Origin: Heyndrickxia sporothermodurans
GTDB lineage: Bacteria > Bacillota > Bacilli > Bacillales > Bacillaceae_C
Assembly: GCA_018333075.1 (NCBI GenBank)
Contig: BORH01000019.1
Location: 1 to 64,000, forward strand
DNA: 64,000 bases
Reading direction: 5' to 3'
The translations under genes were made by a program, and so were the position numbers. The notes below the pieces were generated by a model. The model saw only the letters and a list, made by a program, of their open reading frames with translations. It made no database searches and had not been told where the DNA came from. Shown here in pieces: positions 33,053 to 42,645 of this stretch. Position 1 is the first letter of the stretch. Every line of letters begins with the position of its first letter.

Positions 33053-33391
33053 ATGAAAAAAGAAAGTCAATTAGAAGTGATTAATTTAAAAGAGTTAATC
33101 AAAGATCAAACAGACTATACGAATTTTATTGTTAGTAAGATAAATGACCATGCTCTTCGCATCGCCGTAATTAACGGTGAATTTCATTGGCATAAGCATG
33201 AGGATTGTGATGAATTATTTTACGTATTAGAGGGAGAGCTATTTATTGATTTGGAAAATGATCGAACGGTTTCATTAAAGCCTGGAGAAATCTTTACTGT
33301 CCCTGCTAATACGATGCATCGAACACGCTCGAATGAAAGAACAGTAAATTTATGCTTTGAAAAGGCAAGTAATGACATAAATGGAAACTAA
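33053..33391 (+). CDS. Small cupin-domain protein
   Basis: 112 residues forming one cupin barrel. Motif 1 is [20 protein letters not shown] with the two His and the Glu metal ligands. Motif 2 is [14 protein letters not shown] with the last His. It probably binds a metal and a small ligand; an enzymatic or sensing role is unknown. It starts 15 bp after the GNAT stop and behind AAAGAGG, so translation is likely coupled. Confidence 0.85.
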   Translation: MKKESQLEVINLKELIKDQTDYTNFIVSKINDHALRIAVINGEFHWHKHEDCDELFYVLEGELFIDLENDRTVSLKPGEIFTVPANTMHRTRSNERTVNLCFEKASNDINGN

Positions 33392-33432
33392 GAATAATAG
33401 ACATAATCCTTAATAAAGAAAGGAGGATCCTA

Positions 33433-34038
33433 TTGTTTATTCCGAAGCACTTTAAGATTGAAGATAAAGAGCTCATCTACAATATTATGGAGGAAAATAG
33501 CTTTGCAGCTCTATTTTCCATACACAATGAGCGACCCTATGCAACCCATCTTCCCCTCACATTAGATCGGGAAAAGGGAGAATTGTATGGTCATATTGCA
33601 CGTACCAATGGACAGTGGAAGGACATTATGAACCAAGATGTGCTAATTATTTTCCAAGGTCCCCATTGCTATATTTCACCGAGCTGGTATGAAACCGATA
33701 AAGCTGTCCCAACATGGAATTATGTCGCCGTTCATGTATATGGCCATGTAGAAATTGTAGATGACGAGCAGGAAGTATATGATTCATTGAATGATCTAGT
33801 GAATAAATATGAAATGCCTAATAGCCCCTATCAATTATCAAAGGTCGATTCTCGATATATTAAAGGCTTAAGCAAAGGCATCGTCGGCTTTAAAATTACC
33901 ATTACTCACATGGAAGGAAAAGCTAAACTTAGTCAAAATCATCCGGTTGAACGGCAAAAGCTAGTCATTCAACATTTGAAACAACTAGGTGAGGACCAAA
34001 AAAATATTGCGAGGCTGATGGAAGCCAATATAAAATGA
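33433..34038 (+). CDS. paiB: FMN-binding regulator PaiB
   Basis: AAAGGAGGATCC precedes a TTG at 33433. The 201-residue protein matches Pai[55 protein letters not shown], and the family hallmark [20 protein letters not shown]. The split-barrel flavin fold is tied to repression of sporulation and degradative enzymes in B. subtilis. There paiA, a polyamine GNAT, precedes it; here a GNAT lies two genes upstream. Confidence 0.9.
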   Translation: MFIPKHFKIEDKELIYNIMEENSFAALFSIHNERPYATHLPLTLDREKGELYGHIARTNGQWKDIMNQDVLIIFQGPHCYISPSWYETDKAVPTWNYVAVHVYGHVEIVDDEQEVYDSLNDLVNKYEMPNSPYQLSKVDSRYIKGLSKGIVGFKITITHMEGKAKLSQNHPVERQKLVIQHLKQLGEDQKNIARLMEANIK

Positions 34039-34217
34039 AAAAGGTACTAAATTTTTTATTTTGGATATCATTATTATTTTGTATAGGAATAACTATTTTT
34101 AGTTTTAAAGCTACAGATTTTTTACCTGACCAATTTAAAATACTTACTGCAATAGCATATTTAATATTTATCGTTTTATCTATAATCAGATTAAACTTAA
34201 ACAAAGAGGATCATTAA
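34035..34217 (+). CDS. Small two-helix membrane protein
   Basis: 60 residues with two membrane helices ([19 protein letters not shown] and [18 protein letters not shown]) joined by a short loop. The ATG overlaps the paiB stop (ATGA), so it is coupled to it. The family is not recognised. Confidence 0.6.
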   Translation: MKKVLNFLFWISLLFCIGITIFSFKATDFLPDQFKILTAIAYLIFIVLSIIRLNLNKEDH

Positions 34218-34256
34218 AGGAGAAGGAAATTCCCATCTGCCTTAATGATCCTCTTT
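34201..34256. terminator. Long-stem terminator after the paiB cluster
   Basis: AAAGAGGATCATTAA pairs with TTAATGATCCTCTTT around a 20-base loop. T residues follow on both strands, so it may serve the convergent amidase too. Confidence 0.75.
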
Positions 34257-34298
34257 CTATTGGATTGATGAAATAGACTAGTTTTCTATTGAATCATT

Positions 34299-35771
34299 TT
34301 ATAGTGAAGCAAGCGATGGCTTCCTCCTAAACTTACCTGTTTGCTCAAATGAATAGCCTAGCTTAATTAACGTCCCCTCACTAAATGCACCAGCTGCAAG
34401 GGTAATTCCAAATGGTCTGCCATTTTTCATATAGCCTGCAGGTAATGCGATGGATGGGAATCCGGCTTTCGCGCTGATAGTCGACCCTACATAGGCCGGA
34501 AATAAAATCGCATCTAAATTGTACTTTTCTAAGGCTTCATCAATCCCCTTCTCCTGTGCATAATACAAATCTTCTACTTTTCCTAATAAATACTCTGAAT
34601 CTCTTAATGTATTAGACAAGGAGTTTCTATGCTCTAGTTTATCCTGACCATATTTCAGGGCTTTTTCTTCATTTTGCTTGTTAAATTCAATTAACTCTGT
34701 TAACGTGTGCACCGGCAGTGTAGTAGGCAGCTTTGCCAAAAAATTTTCCAGGCTATGCTTCATTTCGTATTGATTGACAGACCAGCTCCATTGGCGATGA
34801 ACGGATGGAATTTCTATATCCATAATCATCTCTGCTCCTGCCTTGGTCATTGTTTCAATTGCTTGCCGGAATAATAGCTCATCATATTCACCAGGCATGA
34901 ATAAATGCTCAGATGCCTCGGTAAATACTCCAATTCGCGCATCCTTTAAACCTGTTTCATCTAGATAGCATGTGTAATCCATTCTTGATTGGTTTTCACT
35001 TTTTAAAGTTGCTGGATCTTCATCATCAATGCCTATCAATGTGCTTAATAGGATGGCTGCATCTGTTACCGTTCTAGCCATCGGACCTGCTGTGTCCTGT
35101 GAATAGGTAAAGGGAATGATTCCTGAACGGCTAATCAGTCCAACAGTTGGCTTAATCCCTACTACTGAGTTTTGTACGGCAGGGCTCAAAATCGATCCAT
35201 CTGTTTCTGTTCCAACAGCTAAGACTGCAAAATTAGCAGCAATGGCTGCTGCCGATCCAGTGCTTGATCCGCCGACAAAGAAGTCAGATCCATAGGGATT
35301 TACTACTTGTCCTCCTCTTGCACTATATCCTGCCCACATCTTACTAGACATTCCATTCGCCAGTTCCGTCATATTTGTTTTTCCTACTATCACTGCTCCT
35401 GCCTTACGCAACCTTTGAACGAGAAAGGCATCCTTATCGCTAATATATTTTTCCAGCGCTAGCGTCCCTGCACTCGTATGCTGATGGTCCTTTGTTTCTA
35501 TATTATCCTTTAGCAGGACAGGGATTCCATGTAGAGGTCCTCTTGCCCCTTTCGTTTTTCGTTCATGGTCTAATCCTTCTGCAATAAAAATGGCGTCTGG
35601 GTTGATCTCAAGAATCGAATGAATTTCCGGACCATCTTGATCATATTTCGCGATGCGATAGAGATAATAAAGTACAAGATCCTTAGATGTAATCTCCCCT
35701 TTGTCCATCCATTCTTGAATTTGTGCAATAGTCATTTCTTCCTGTAGTATTTCTTTAAAAAATGATTCCAT
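34299..35771 (-). CDS. Amidase signature family protein
   Basis: 490 residues. The Ser-cisSer-Lys triad is visible: Lys in HGIPVLLKDNIET, and the Gly/Ser-rich VGGSSTGSAAAIAANFA with both serines and TETDGSI. The N-terminal MTIAQIQEWMDKGEITSKDL is typical of non-GatA peptide amidases. It hydrolyses an amide to acid and ammonia; the substrate is unknown. It follows two ABC permease genes by 20 bp, suggesting a role in use of an imported amide or peptide. Confidence 0.88.
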   Translation of the reverse strand: MESFFKEILQEEMTIAQIQEWMDKGEITSKDLVLYYLYRIAKYDQDGPEIHSILEINPDAIFIAEGLDHERKTKGARGPLHGIPVLLKDNIETKDHQHTSAGTLALEKYISDKDAFLVQRLRKAGAVIVGKTNMTELANGMSSKMWAGYSARGGQVVNPYGSDFFVGGSSTGSAAAIAANFAVLAVGTETDGSILSPAVQNSVVGIKPTVGLISRSGIIPFTYSQDTAGPMARTVTDAAILLSTLIGIDDEDPATLKSENQSRMDYTCYLDETGLKDARIGVFTEASEHLFMPGEYDELLFRQAIETMTKAGAEMIMDIEIPSVHRQWSWSVNQYEMKHSLENFLAKLPTTLPVHTLTELIEFNKQNEEKALKYGQDKLEHRNSLSNTLRDSEYLLGKVEDLYYAQEKGIDEALEKYNLDAILFPAYVGSTISAKAGFPSIALPAGYMKNGRPFGITLAAGAFSEGTLIKLGYSFEQTGKFRRKPSLASL

Positions 35772-35791
35772 TATTCATGCTCCCATCTATT

Positions 35792-36691
35792 TTAAAAATA
35801 GCGGATACTATTTCTTTCAAAGTATTTTTGCAGGCCTTTTCCAAGCTGATTAAAGCCAATAATAGCAAAGGTAATAAATGTACATGCTGCTACTGGAATC
35901 CACGGCTTTGAAAATACATCAAAAGTAACATCTTTAAAAAGCAGCGGCCACGCATTAGAGTCGTTAATCACTTCAAATACTAATGGGTCGACGACTTCAA
36001 TACGATGAGCAAGAAAAATATTAATAACCCCTAGTTGTCCAAGCAAAAACATATTTCTTCCAAAATCTAAAATAATATTGACCATTAATTCTGGTAAAAG
36101 AAAAGGTAAATAATGACGTGAAAACATCTTGTTATAGCTCGTACCAGTTGATAATGCCGCTTCAATAAATGGCTTTTTCGAAACAGTAATTACACTCGTT
36201 TGAATAAATTGCCCTACCCTTCCAACCTCCAGCAAAGCAATAATAATAATGACTATTATTGTCCGATGTGGTGAGTACATAATATAAGGCAAATTAACAA
36301 AGAGAACGACCATAAAAATAACTGGTACAAATGAAAAGATTTTATTATATAAATCTAGTAATCTACTAACTACTTTATTCACACTTGCCATTAAACCTAA
36401 CGGAACAGCTACTAAAAATCGTAATAAAGTAATTCCAAGTATACTAATTAATACTTCCTTCGTACCGAGGATGATCCTGCTTAAAATATCTCTTCCTTCC
36501 GCATCTGTTCCTAATATATTTACACTAGATGGCGCAAAGGCTGGCACCTTAAGTGAGCCATCGCTCATCTTTCTTACCCCTTCCGTCTTTAGCTGTTGGT
36601 CAACAAACGGAAGGTAAGGACCGACAATAGCAGTCAAAACAATTAAGGAGACGAGAATGATTCCAATAAATAATGATTTATTTTTCTTCAT
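35792..36691 (-). CDS. Oligopeptide-type ABC permease (OppC/DppC-like)
   Basis: 299 residues, about six membrane segments. LGTDAEGRDILSRIILGTK is the family N-terminal signature and the EAA loop is EAALSTGTSYNKMFSRHYLP. It moves peptides or nickel-like substrates with partner subunits. The ATG overlaps the preceding permease gene by four bases. Confidence 0.85.
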   Translation of the reverse strand: MKKNKSLFIGIILVSLIVLTAIVGPYLPFVDQQLKTEGVRKMSDGSLKVPAFAPSSVNILGTDAEGRDILSRIILGTKEVLISILGITLLRFLVAVPLGLMASVNKVVSRLLDLYNKIFSFVPVIFMVVLFVNLPYIMYSPHRTIIVIIIIALLEVGRVGQFIQTSVITVSKKPFIEAALSTGTSYNKMFSRHYLPFLLPELMVNIILDFGRNMFLLGQLGVINIFLAHRIEVVDPLVFEVINDSNAWPLLFKDVTFDVFSKPWIPVAACTFITFAIIGFNQLGKGLQKYFERNSIRYF

Positions 36692-37659
36692 TTCTCTGCA
36701 GATGCCTCCCTTGCCAATAATGCTGATTGAATACTATCACTAACAATTTTGGTTAGTAGAACAAAGGCGGTAAACACAATAACAAATTCAATAACAACAG
36801 GAATTTCAATTTCCATTTCAGAGCCTATACTGAATTTTTTAGGTACATGAAAAGCTTGATAAAAACGATAGGCTCCGCCACGATAACCAGTTAAAAATTC
36901 TACGATAAATAAATTTGATAAAATATAAAGCATTAACGTATTGAGCTGTCCAATGACTTTAACCCAGCAATTACTCAGCATATGCATATAGACAATCTTT
37001 TTATTTGACGTTCCTTTTCCAATTGCCGTTCGAACATAATCCTGGCCGCTTTCAGATGATAGGTACATTTCAGTAATACGTGCAATGTAAAAGGTAGGGT
37101 AAATAGACAAAAATATCGTCGCTAATAATTTATTCGAAAACGTCTCGCTGCCGTATACATTAATATGAGGAAGACCTAGATCAATTAAAGCCATAATGCC
37201 GATTTGAATCGCAATGACAATAAAGAAATCCGGGACTGAAAGAAAGAAGGAAGTAATTTTCTCTCCGAAGATCCGAAACCTTCTATTTCCCATTTTAAAA
37301 TCATAAATTCCTTTTAGTATTCCTGCAAAAAAGCTGATGATAAAACTTGGAAGAATAATATAGATACTTTTTTTCATGTATCTCCAAACTTCGTATTCTA
37401 CTGATAATCCATACTCAGTTTCCCCTAAACTTTTGTTCTGTTTCGCATATGTAAACAAATCAGTAATATTTTTTTTGTATTTTTCCCATGAAAATGTCGT
37501 AATGTTTTTTTCATATTCCTGTGTCATTTCCATTCTTGAGTGGGTATTGCCAAAGGAATTATCTCCTCGAGGCATTAGAATTAGTAGTATTAGAATAGTT
37601 GTCACGAAAATCCACAATAGTAGATTACTCACAATTTTCGTGAATAGCTTTAAAAGCAA
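36688..37659 (-). CDS. Oligopeptide-type ABC permease (OppB/DppB-like)
   Basis: 323 residues starting at a TTG behind GGGGGAT. Hydrophobic segments and the EAA-like loop GQDYVRTAIGKGTSNKKIVY mark a DppB-type permease; its N-terminal loop is longer and more divergent than usual. It heads the minus operon permease-permease-amidase. No substrate-binding protein or ATPase gene is present nearby. Confidence 0.8.
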   Translation of the reverse strand: MLLKLFTKIVSNLLLWIFVTTILILLILMPRGDNSFGNTHSRMEMTQEYEKNITTFSWEKYKKNITDLFTYAKQNKSLGETEYGLSVEYEVWRYMKKSIYIILPSFIISFFAGILKGIYDFKMGNRRFRIFGEKITSFFLSVPDFFIVIAIQIGIMALIDLGLPHINVYGSETFSNKLLATIFLSIYPTFYIARITEMYLSSESGQDYVRTAIGKGTSNKKIVYMHMLSNCWVKVIGQLNTLMLYILSNLFIVEFLTGYRGGAYRFYQAFHVPKKFSIGSEMEIEIPVVIEFVIVFTAFVLLTKIVSDSIQSALLAREASAEK

Positions 37660-37862
37660 GATTTTATCCCCCTTGTTAATTCTCTTATTTTTCTGATTAT
37701 ACCTAAAACTATCCAGTAATGTAAGACTTTATTTAATTCAAAATTGTCATTTTTTATGCAAATAACCAAATTAATATATTTATATAGTTTTAATTTCCTT
37801 GAAATATATCAAATCTCAATAATATTGCCTATTCCAATCTTCCTATTGTCAAAAATTATAAT

Positions 37863-37890
37863 TTTACAAAATTTATTTTTATTATATAAT
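37863..37890 (+). promoter_or_regulatory. Probable sigma-A promoter of putP
   Basis: TTTACA (37863-37868), 16 bp, TATAAT (37885-37890), 53 bp before the start codon, in a very AT-rich region. Confidence 0.6.
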
Positions 37891-37943
37891 GAAAGAGTAT
37901 TCATCATTTTACAAAAATAATTACGCAACTAGAAGGAGATGAC

Positions 37944-39428
37944 ATGATGACTGAGGATGTATACAAACTGATTGCAATCGGGTTATACATGGTAATGATG
38001 CTATTAATTGGGTTCTATGCTTACAGAAAGACAACAAATTTAACCGATTACATGCTAGGTGGACGTTCATTAGGACCTGCTGTTACGGCATTAAGTGCGG
38101 GTGCTGCTGATATGAGTGGCTGGCTATTGATGGGACTTCCTGGTGGACTTTATTTAAATGGTTTAGCAGACGCTTGGATCGCCATTGGATTAACCATCGG
38201 AGCTTATTTAAACTGGGTATTAATCGCACCCCGTCTACGCTCCTATACACAGGTAGCCAATGATTCAATTACCATACCATCTTATTTAGAAAATCGTTTT
38301 AAAGATTCTACCAAGCTATTAAGAGTTGTTTCTTCACTTGTTATTTTAGTATTCTTTACTTTTTATGTATCTTCAGGAATCGTGTCAGGAGCTGTATTTT
38401 TCAAAAGCTCATTTGGCTTGAACTATACAACTGGATTGCTCATTGTGGCTGGGGTTGTTGTTGCTTACACACTATTCGGAGGGTTCCTTGCTGTTAGCTG
38501 GACAGATTTTATCCAAGGCTTGATTATGGTTGTTGCCTTGCTGCTTGTCCCCGCTATTGCTATATTCAAGACTGGTGGACCTGTTGAAACGTTCGATACG
38601 ATCCGTTCAATCGATCCGACTTTATTGGATTTATTTAAAGGGACGAGTATATTAGGAATTATTTCGGCACTTGCATGGGGACTTGGTTATGTAGGTCAAC
38701 CACATATTATTGTGCGCTTTATGGCGATTAAAACCGTGAAGGAAACGAAGAGCGCCCGTCGTATTGGAATGAGCTGGATGATTCTTTCCTTGTTAGGTAC
38801 TTCATTAACGGCATTAATCGGAATCGCTTACTTCCATAATATTGGAGCACCACTTGGAAAAGAAAATGCAGAAACTGTATTTATTTTATTAGGACAAATT
38901 CTCTTCCACCCACTTATCGCCGGATTGGTATTAGCGGCTGTCCTTGCTGCGATTATGAGCACTGTATCCTCACAATTAATTGTGACTTCTAGTGCTTTAA
39001 CAGAGGATTTATATAAATTAATGTTTCGCCGTAATGCTTCAGATAAGGAGCTTGTATTCTTTGGAAGAATGGCGGTTCTCGTTGTCGCCATTGTCGCATC
39101 ACTGCTTGCATTAGACCAAAATTCATCGATTTTACAGCTAGTTTCCTATGCTTGGGCTGGATTCGGTGCATCGTTTGGACCAGTTGTTTTCCTTAGCCTA
39201 TTCTGGAGAAAAATGAACAACTGGGGCGCTATTTTCGGGATGATTGTTGGGGCGATTACTGTCATTGTTTGGAAAAATGCTGGACTTAGCTCTACACTTT
39301 ATGAAATCGTACCTGGATTTATCGTTAACTTACTTGTTAGTATTGCTGTCAGCTTAGCTACTTATAAGCATAATCCTGAAATCGAAAAGGAATTTGAGGA
39401 AAGCAAGCTTTTAAGAAAACAAGGATAA
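37944..39428 (+). CDS. putP: Sodium/proline symporter (PutP/OpuE family)
   Basis: 494 residues, about 13 membrane helices of the SSS family. Signature parts: DYMLGGRSLGPAVTALSAGA, ADMSGWLLMGLPGG, GYVGQPHIIVRFMA and AAIMSTVSSQLIVTSSALTE. It imports L-proline with Na+ for nutrition or osmoprotection. AAGGAGATGAC precedes adjacent ATG codons at 37944 and 37947. In B. subtilis the similar opuE lies in this same chromosome neighbourhood before gatCAB. Confidence 0.92.
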   Translation: MMTEDVYKLIAIGLYMVMMLLIGFYAYRKTTNLTDYMLGGRSLGPAVTALSAGAADMSGWLLMGLPGGLYLNGLADAWIAIGLTIGAYLNWVLIAPRLRSYTQVANDSITIPSYLENRFKDSTKLLRVVSSLVILVFFTFYVSSGIVSGAVFFKSSFGLNYTTGLLIVAGVVVAYTLFGGFLAVSWTDFIQGLIMVVALLLVPAIAIFKTGGPVETFDTIRSIDPTLLDLFKGTSILGIISALAWGLGYVGQPHIIVRFMAIKTVKETKSARRIGMSWMILSLLGTSLTALIGIAYFHNIGAPLGKENAETVFILLGQILFHPLIAGLVLAAVLAAIMSTVSSQLIVTSSALTEDLYKLMFRRNASDKELVFFGRMAVLVVAIVASLLALDQNSSILQLVSYAWAGFGASFGPVVFLSLFWRKMNNWGAIFGMIVGAITVIVWKNAGLSSTLYEIVPGFIVNLLVSIAVSLATYKHNPEIEKEFEESKLLRKQG

Positions 39429-39431
39429 ACA

Positions 39432-39474
39432 TCAATGGCCACCTACATTGACAAGTGATGTAGATGGCCATTTT
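39432..39474. terminator. Bidirectional terminator between putP and the PRT gene
   Basis: ATGGCCACCTACAT pairs with ATGTAGATGGCCAT (one bulge or mismatch); T-rich flank follows. Confidence 0.75.
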
Positions 39475-39488
39475 ACAGTTTAAAAATA

Positions 39489-40031
39489 TTATTTTGTAAA
39501 TAAAGGTAATTTTTCTAAAAAGAGAATATCCTCACGTTCCGCAGCATCTCCTTCAGCAAGGATGGCAGCTTTTGCGACTACTTCTCCACCTGCTTGCTCT
39601 ACTAATTCCTCTAGCACTTGAATCGAGTGCCCGGTACTAATAACATCATCTATAATGGCCACTCTTTTCCCTTTTATCGCAAGTGCATCCTTTGAATCGA
39701 GGCAAAGCAACTGTTTTTTCTGAGTCGTAATGGATACAACCTCGTTAACAATTGGCGCTTCCATATATGGTTTAATACTTTTACGAGCAACAATATAATG
39801 ACTCATTCCTAATAGCTTTGAAATTTCATAGACTAATGGAATTCCTTTCGCTTCAGCTGTTACTAAATAATCAATAGGCGGAAGCTTTTTAGCCAATTCT
39901 GGTGCTGTATGGCTAACTAATTCTGTATCACCAAGTATAACAAAGCTTGCAATGCTTAATTCTTGTGAAATCGCAATAATTGGAAGTTCTCGTTCAATAC
40001 CCGCTACCTTTAATGTGTAAGTTTTATCCAT
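39489..40031 (-). CDS. Purine phosphoribosyltransferase-like protein
   Basis: 180 residues with the PRPP-binding motif KRVAIIDDVISTGHSI (about 120-135) and a type I PRT fold. EAKGIPLVYEISKLLGM corresponds to the APRT-like part near the flexible loop. It likely joins a free purine base to PRPP. It is 20 bp behind the NCS2 permease under a guanine-class riboswitch, which suggests guanine, hypoxanthine or xanthine salvage. It is closer to the adenine PRT-like family than to xpt or hpt, so specificity is open. Confidence 0.8.
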   Translation of the reverse strand: MDKTYTLKVAGIERELPIIAISQELSIASFVILGDTELVSHTAPELAKKLPPIDYLVTAEAKGIPLVYEISKLLGMSHYIVARKSIKPYMEAPIVNEVVSITTQKKQLLCLDSKDALAIKGKRVAIIDDVISTGHSIQVLEELVEQAGGEVVAKAAILAEGDAAEREDILFLEKLPLFTK

Positions 40032-40051
40032 TTCCTTGTCCCTCCAGCCTT

Positions 40052-41122
40052 TTAAAGTCCGAATATACTAATTGCTGCTTTCATAATGATTCCTGCTAGC
40101 ATTCCTAAAAATGGATCAGTGATTGCTGTAACAACCATTGTTGTCCCACCAACTAAGCCTGATGATCCATCACCTGCAGTAAGAGCTGCCGTAGCATTTG
40201 GTGGTACTGTTACAATAGCCCCTAATACAAATAAAAATCCTGCAATAGATGCGGTTGGAATGAATTTTCCGATTTTCGGAAGCAGTCCTGAGAACAAGAT
40301 AATCGCCATGATTGCCATCATTAATACACCAGACCATACAGGATGTGGTGCACTTGATGTTGCTGAAATGATTGCTTCTACAGGACCTCCTCCAAAGAAA
40401 GAGGAAACCATATCTGCAAATCCACTAATCATTGATAAAACATCCACATTCACATGTGTTTTTGCAATATCTCCATTAATTTCTCCAAATGCAATATTTG
40501 CTCCAATATTTAAACATACCATCGCAAGTGCCCCACGAATAACATATGGATTAAAGGTAAATTTTTGTCGAATTAATTTTTCTGATGTAACTACCTTTTG
40601 CTCAGAAGGTTTATTTTTTCTCATAAAATAAGAAACAATGCTTGAAAGAACAACTGATATCGTAATCGTATATACTAAATCCTTTGTAGCCATATATGTA
40701 AGGAAGCCAGTCAAAAATGAAATGATTCCAACTATTTTATCATTTTTAGCCATGTCCCAGGCAACTTTAGCTAGCATAATGCCAACACCAGCCATCATTC
40801 CATTGGTGATAACCGGACCAATCCAATCAATGATTCTCTCTAGCAGGCCAAAAGCTCCAATGATAAACATAAGAAGGGCTCCGAGGAAAATCATTGATAG
40901 ACGCTCACGCATGTTTCTTCCCATGGTCCCAGCTAATGTAATGGTTTCAGCCTGAAAGGAAACCACTGCTACCGAACCAGTGAGCGCATTCCCTGCTGCA
41001 CCAGCTACAAATGCTAATGCTGTTGGCACCGAGGCAAAGCCAAAGGTTAATGCCAATATTCCCTGTGGCAGTCCATTCAGTACACCACTTAAGGCTGCTA
41101 GTAAATCTTTAAGTATATCCAT
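40052..41122 (-). CDS. NCS2-type purine permease
   Basis: GGAGAGGGAA precedes ATG 41122 (356 residues). About ten to twelve hydrophobic helices with GSVAVVSFQAETITLAGTMG, NGMMAGVGIMLAKVAW and FFGGGPVEAIISATSSAPHP resemble the xanthine/uracil permease superfamily, though it is shorter than PbuG/PbuX (about 430). It probably imports a purine base with H+ or Na+. The guanine-type riboswitch leader indicates control by guanine/hypoxanthine. Confidence 0.82.
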   Translation of the reverse strand: MDILKDLLAALSGVLNGLPQGILALTFGFASVPTALAFVAGAAGNALTGSVAVVSFQAETITLAGTMGRNMRERLSMIFLGALLMFIIGAFGLLERIIDWIGPVITNGMMAGVGIMLAKVAWDMAKNDKIVGIISFLTGFLTYMATKDLVYTITISVVLSSIVSYFMRKNKPSEQKVVTSEKLIRQKFTFNPYVIRGALAMVCLNIGANIAFGEINGDIAKTHVNVDVLSMISGFADMVSSFFGGGPVEAIISATSSAPHPVWSGVLMMAIMAIILFSGLLPKIGKFIPTASIAGFLFVLGAIVTVPPNATAALTAGDGSSGLVGGTTMVVTAITDPFLGMLAGIIMKAAISIFGL

Positions 41123-41261
41123 TTCCCTCTCCGTTTCTAACACACCATATATTCCAAAGCTCTTTAGAAGAAGACACTTTCGTTTTTCGATAAATGCTTA
41201 CACCATGAAAATTCGTATTATTCGAGATTTTCAGCGAGATATTCACGAATCAACCAATAAA

Positions 41262-41297
41262 AAAAGAAAAATCGTCTTCTAAACAGAAGACGATCAG
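41262..41297 (-). terminator. Riboswitch expression-platform terminator
   Basis: ATCGTCTTC / GAAGACGAT stem followed by TTTTTC and a further T-run on the minus strand. It lies about 30 bases 3' of the aptamer, as expected for purine-induced termination. Confidence 0.88.
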
Positions 41298-41322
41298 ATT
41301 TTTATGAATAACGAAATCTGCC

Positions 41323-41391
41323 GTCCATAGTAGAGTAATTTATGGTTACTCCGTAGAGACTCCTAGACCATATTTCTAGGAATATATGGGG
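41323..41391 (-). ncRNA. Purine riboswitch aptamer, guanine class
   Basis: Read on the minus strand: CCATATA 5' arm with CTATGG closing arm (P1); P2 with CCTAGAAATATGGTCTAGG; joining GTCTCTAC; and P3 with GGAGTAACC and loop ATAAATTACTC. The loop and junction bases match the xpt-type aptamer. The base that pairs with the ligand (in TACTATGG) is C, indicating guanine/hypoxanthine rather than adenine. Confidence 0.9.
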
Positions 41392-41527
41392 CATTTCTAA
41401 ATAATGATTAAATTTTAAAATTACAAAGGATATCATACTACGAAAATCGACATTATTCAACAGAATTTTCTAATTTCCCATAAAAAAGTGTTTATTTCCT
41501 GTAAAAACTGCACGAAAGTACCGAAGA

Positions 41528-41556
41528 AAAAAGCACTTATCCATCGATAAGTGCTT
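41528..41556 (-). terminator. Terminator after dgkB
   Basis: AAGCACTTAT / ATAAGTGCTT stem overlapping the stop codon, then TTTTTT on the minus strand. Confidence 0.88.
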
Positions 41557-42469
41557 ACTCTACTTTATCCTCAGGTCTAATATGATCAATTGGAACAAAG
41601 ACCTCAAGGTGACGATATAGATTTTCAAATTCAGCTGGTACGAGCCCGCCAAATTCACCGTCAATATTAATTTGCATCTTTTCAGATGAGCTTACTTTAA
41701 TTCGATTAGCTGAAGTGTAAATGATATTTGGATCATTGATATGATTACCCGTAATCGCCGCTGAAACGACACGAATAAATTCAGCTAAGTTCGTTTTCTT
41801 TAAAATAATTAGAGAAAACAGCCCATCGTTAATTGAAGAATCTGGAGCTAATTTCTCAAACCCGCCAACCGAATTTGTTAATCCAACAAGAAAAAGCATG
41901 GCTTCCCCTTCAAATAATTTTCCATCATACTCAATCCGTACCTCTGTTGCACGAATGGAAGGAAGCATTTCTATGCCCTTCATGTAATAAGCTAATTGCC
42001 CGAGCATCGTTTTCAATTTGCTAGGTACTTCATAGGTTAGTTCAGTCAGTCGTCCACCACCAGCGATATTAATAAAATAACTTCTATTCATCTTACCAAT
42101 ATCTACTGGAATCATGTCTCCTTGAACAATAATATCAGTTGCTGCTTCAATATCACGAGGAATATGTAATGCTCTTGCAAAGTCATTGGTTGTCCCAACA
42201 GGAATTACACCTAATTTTGGACGAAATTCTTGCTCTGCAAGACCATTTACAACTTCATTAATGGTTCCATCTCCACCAGCTGCAATCACAATATCGTATT
42301 TACGCTCAACCGCAACCTTTGCCGCTTCTATCGCATCTCCTGCTGCTGTTGTCGCATGACAAGACGCTTCATACCCAGCCTTTTCAAGCTTCTGCAAAAC
42401 TGTGGCAAGATGCTTTTTAAATACTTCACGCCCAGAGGTTGGATTATATATTATTCTTGCTCGCTTCAT
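41555..42469 (-). CDS. dgkB: Diacylglycerol kinase DgkB
   Basis: 304 residues from the ATG at 42469 (MKRARIIYNPTSGRE, as in B. subtilis DgkB; ATGs at 42475 and 42478 also possible). The DAGK catalytic motif IAAGGDGTINEVVNGL and GVIPVGTTNDFARAL are intact, and SEKMQINIDGEFGG follows. The enzyme phosphorylates diacylglycerol released by lipoteichoic acid synthesis back to phosphatidate. Its position near gatCAB and camS-ligA matches Bacillus synteny, with new genes inserted between. Confidence 0.93.
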   Translation of the reverse strand: MKRARIIYNPTSGREVFKKHLATVLQKLEKAGYEASCHATTAAGDAIEAAKVAVERKYDIVIAAGGDGTINEVVNGLAEQEFRPKLGVIPVGTTNDFARALHIPRDIEAATDIIVQGDMIPVDIGKMNRSYFINIAGGGRLTELTYEVPSKLKTMLGQLAYYMKGIEMLPSIRATEVRIEYDGKLFEGEAMLFLVGLTNSVGGFEKLAPDSSINDGLFSLIILKKTNLAEFIRVVSAAITGNHINDPNIIYTSANRIKVSSSEKMQINIDGEFGGLVPAEFENLYRHLEVFVPIDHIRPEDKVE

Positions 42470-42559
42470 TTTCATCATCCTACTCTTAATTTCATGTTCT
42501 CTTTTAAATAAAACAATAGAGAACTTTCTAAGTTTCTTTCACTAATCTTATTTTTCTAC

Positions 42560-42586
42560 ATAGAAAATCTGGCCGTAGCCAGATAA
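42560..42586 (-). terminator. Terminator of the sigma operon
   Basis: ATCTGGC / GCCAGAT with a four-base loop and TTTTCT on the minus strand, about 60 bp past the last gene of the operon. Confidence 0.65.
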
Positions 42587-42645
42587 ATGTAAAAAGTAGA
42601 TTCTATCGAAATTATCATACCTCTTTTGACTGTAAAAATCTAGTA

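Noticed and set aside
34299-35771. Second gatA
   Set aside because: It lacks GatB/GatC neighbours and has the N-terminal pattern of peptide or substrate amidases; the true gatA is at 53665-55122.
40086-41282. Long plus-strand frames of up to 181 codons opposite the NCS2 permease
   Set aside because: Antisense shadows; the minus-strand product has clear membrane topology and a riboswitch leader.
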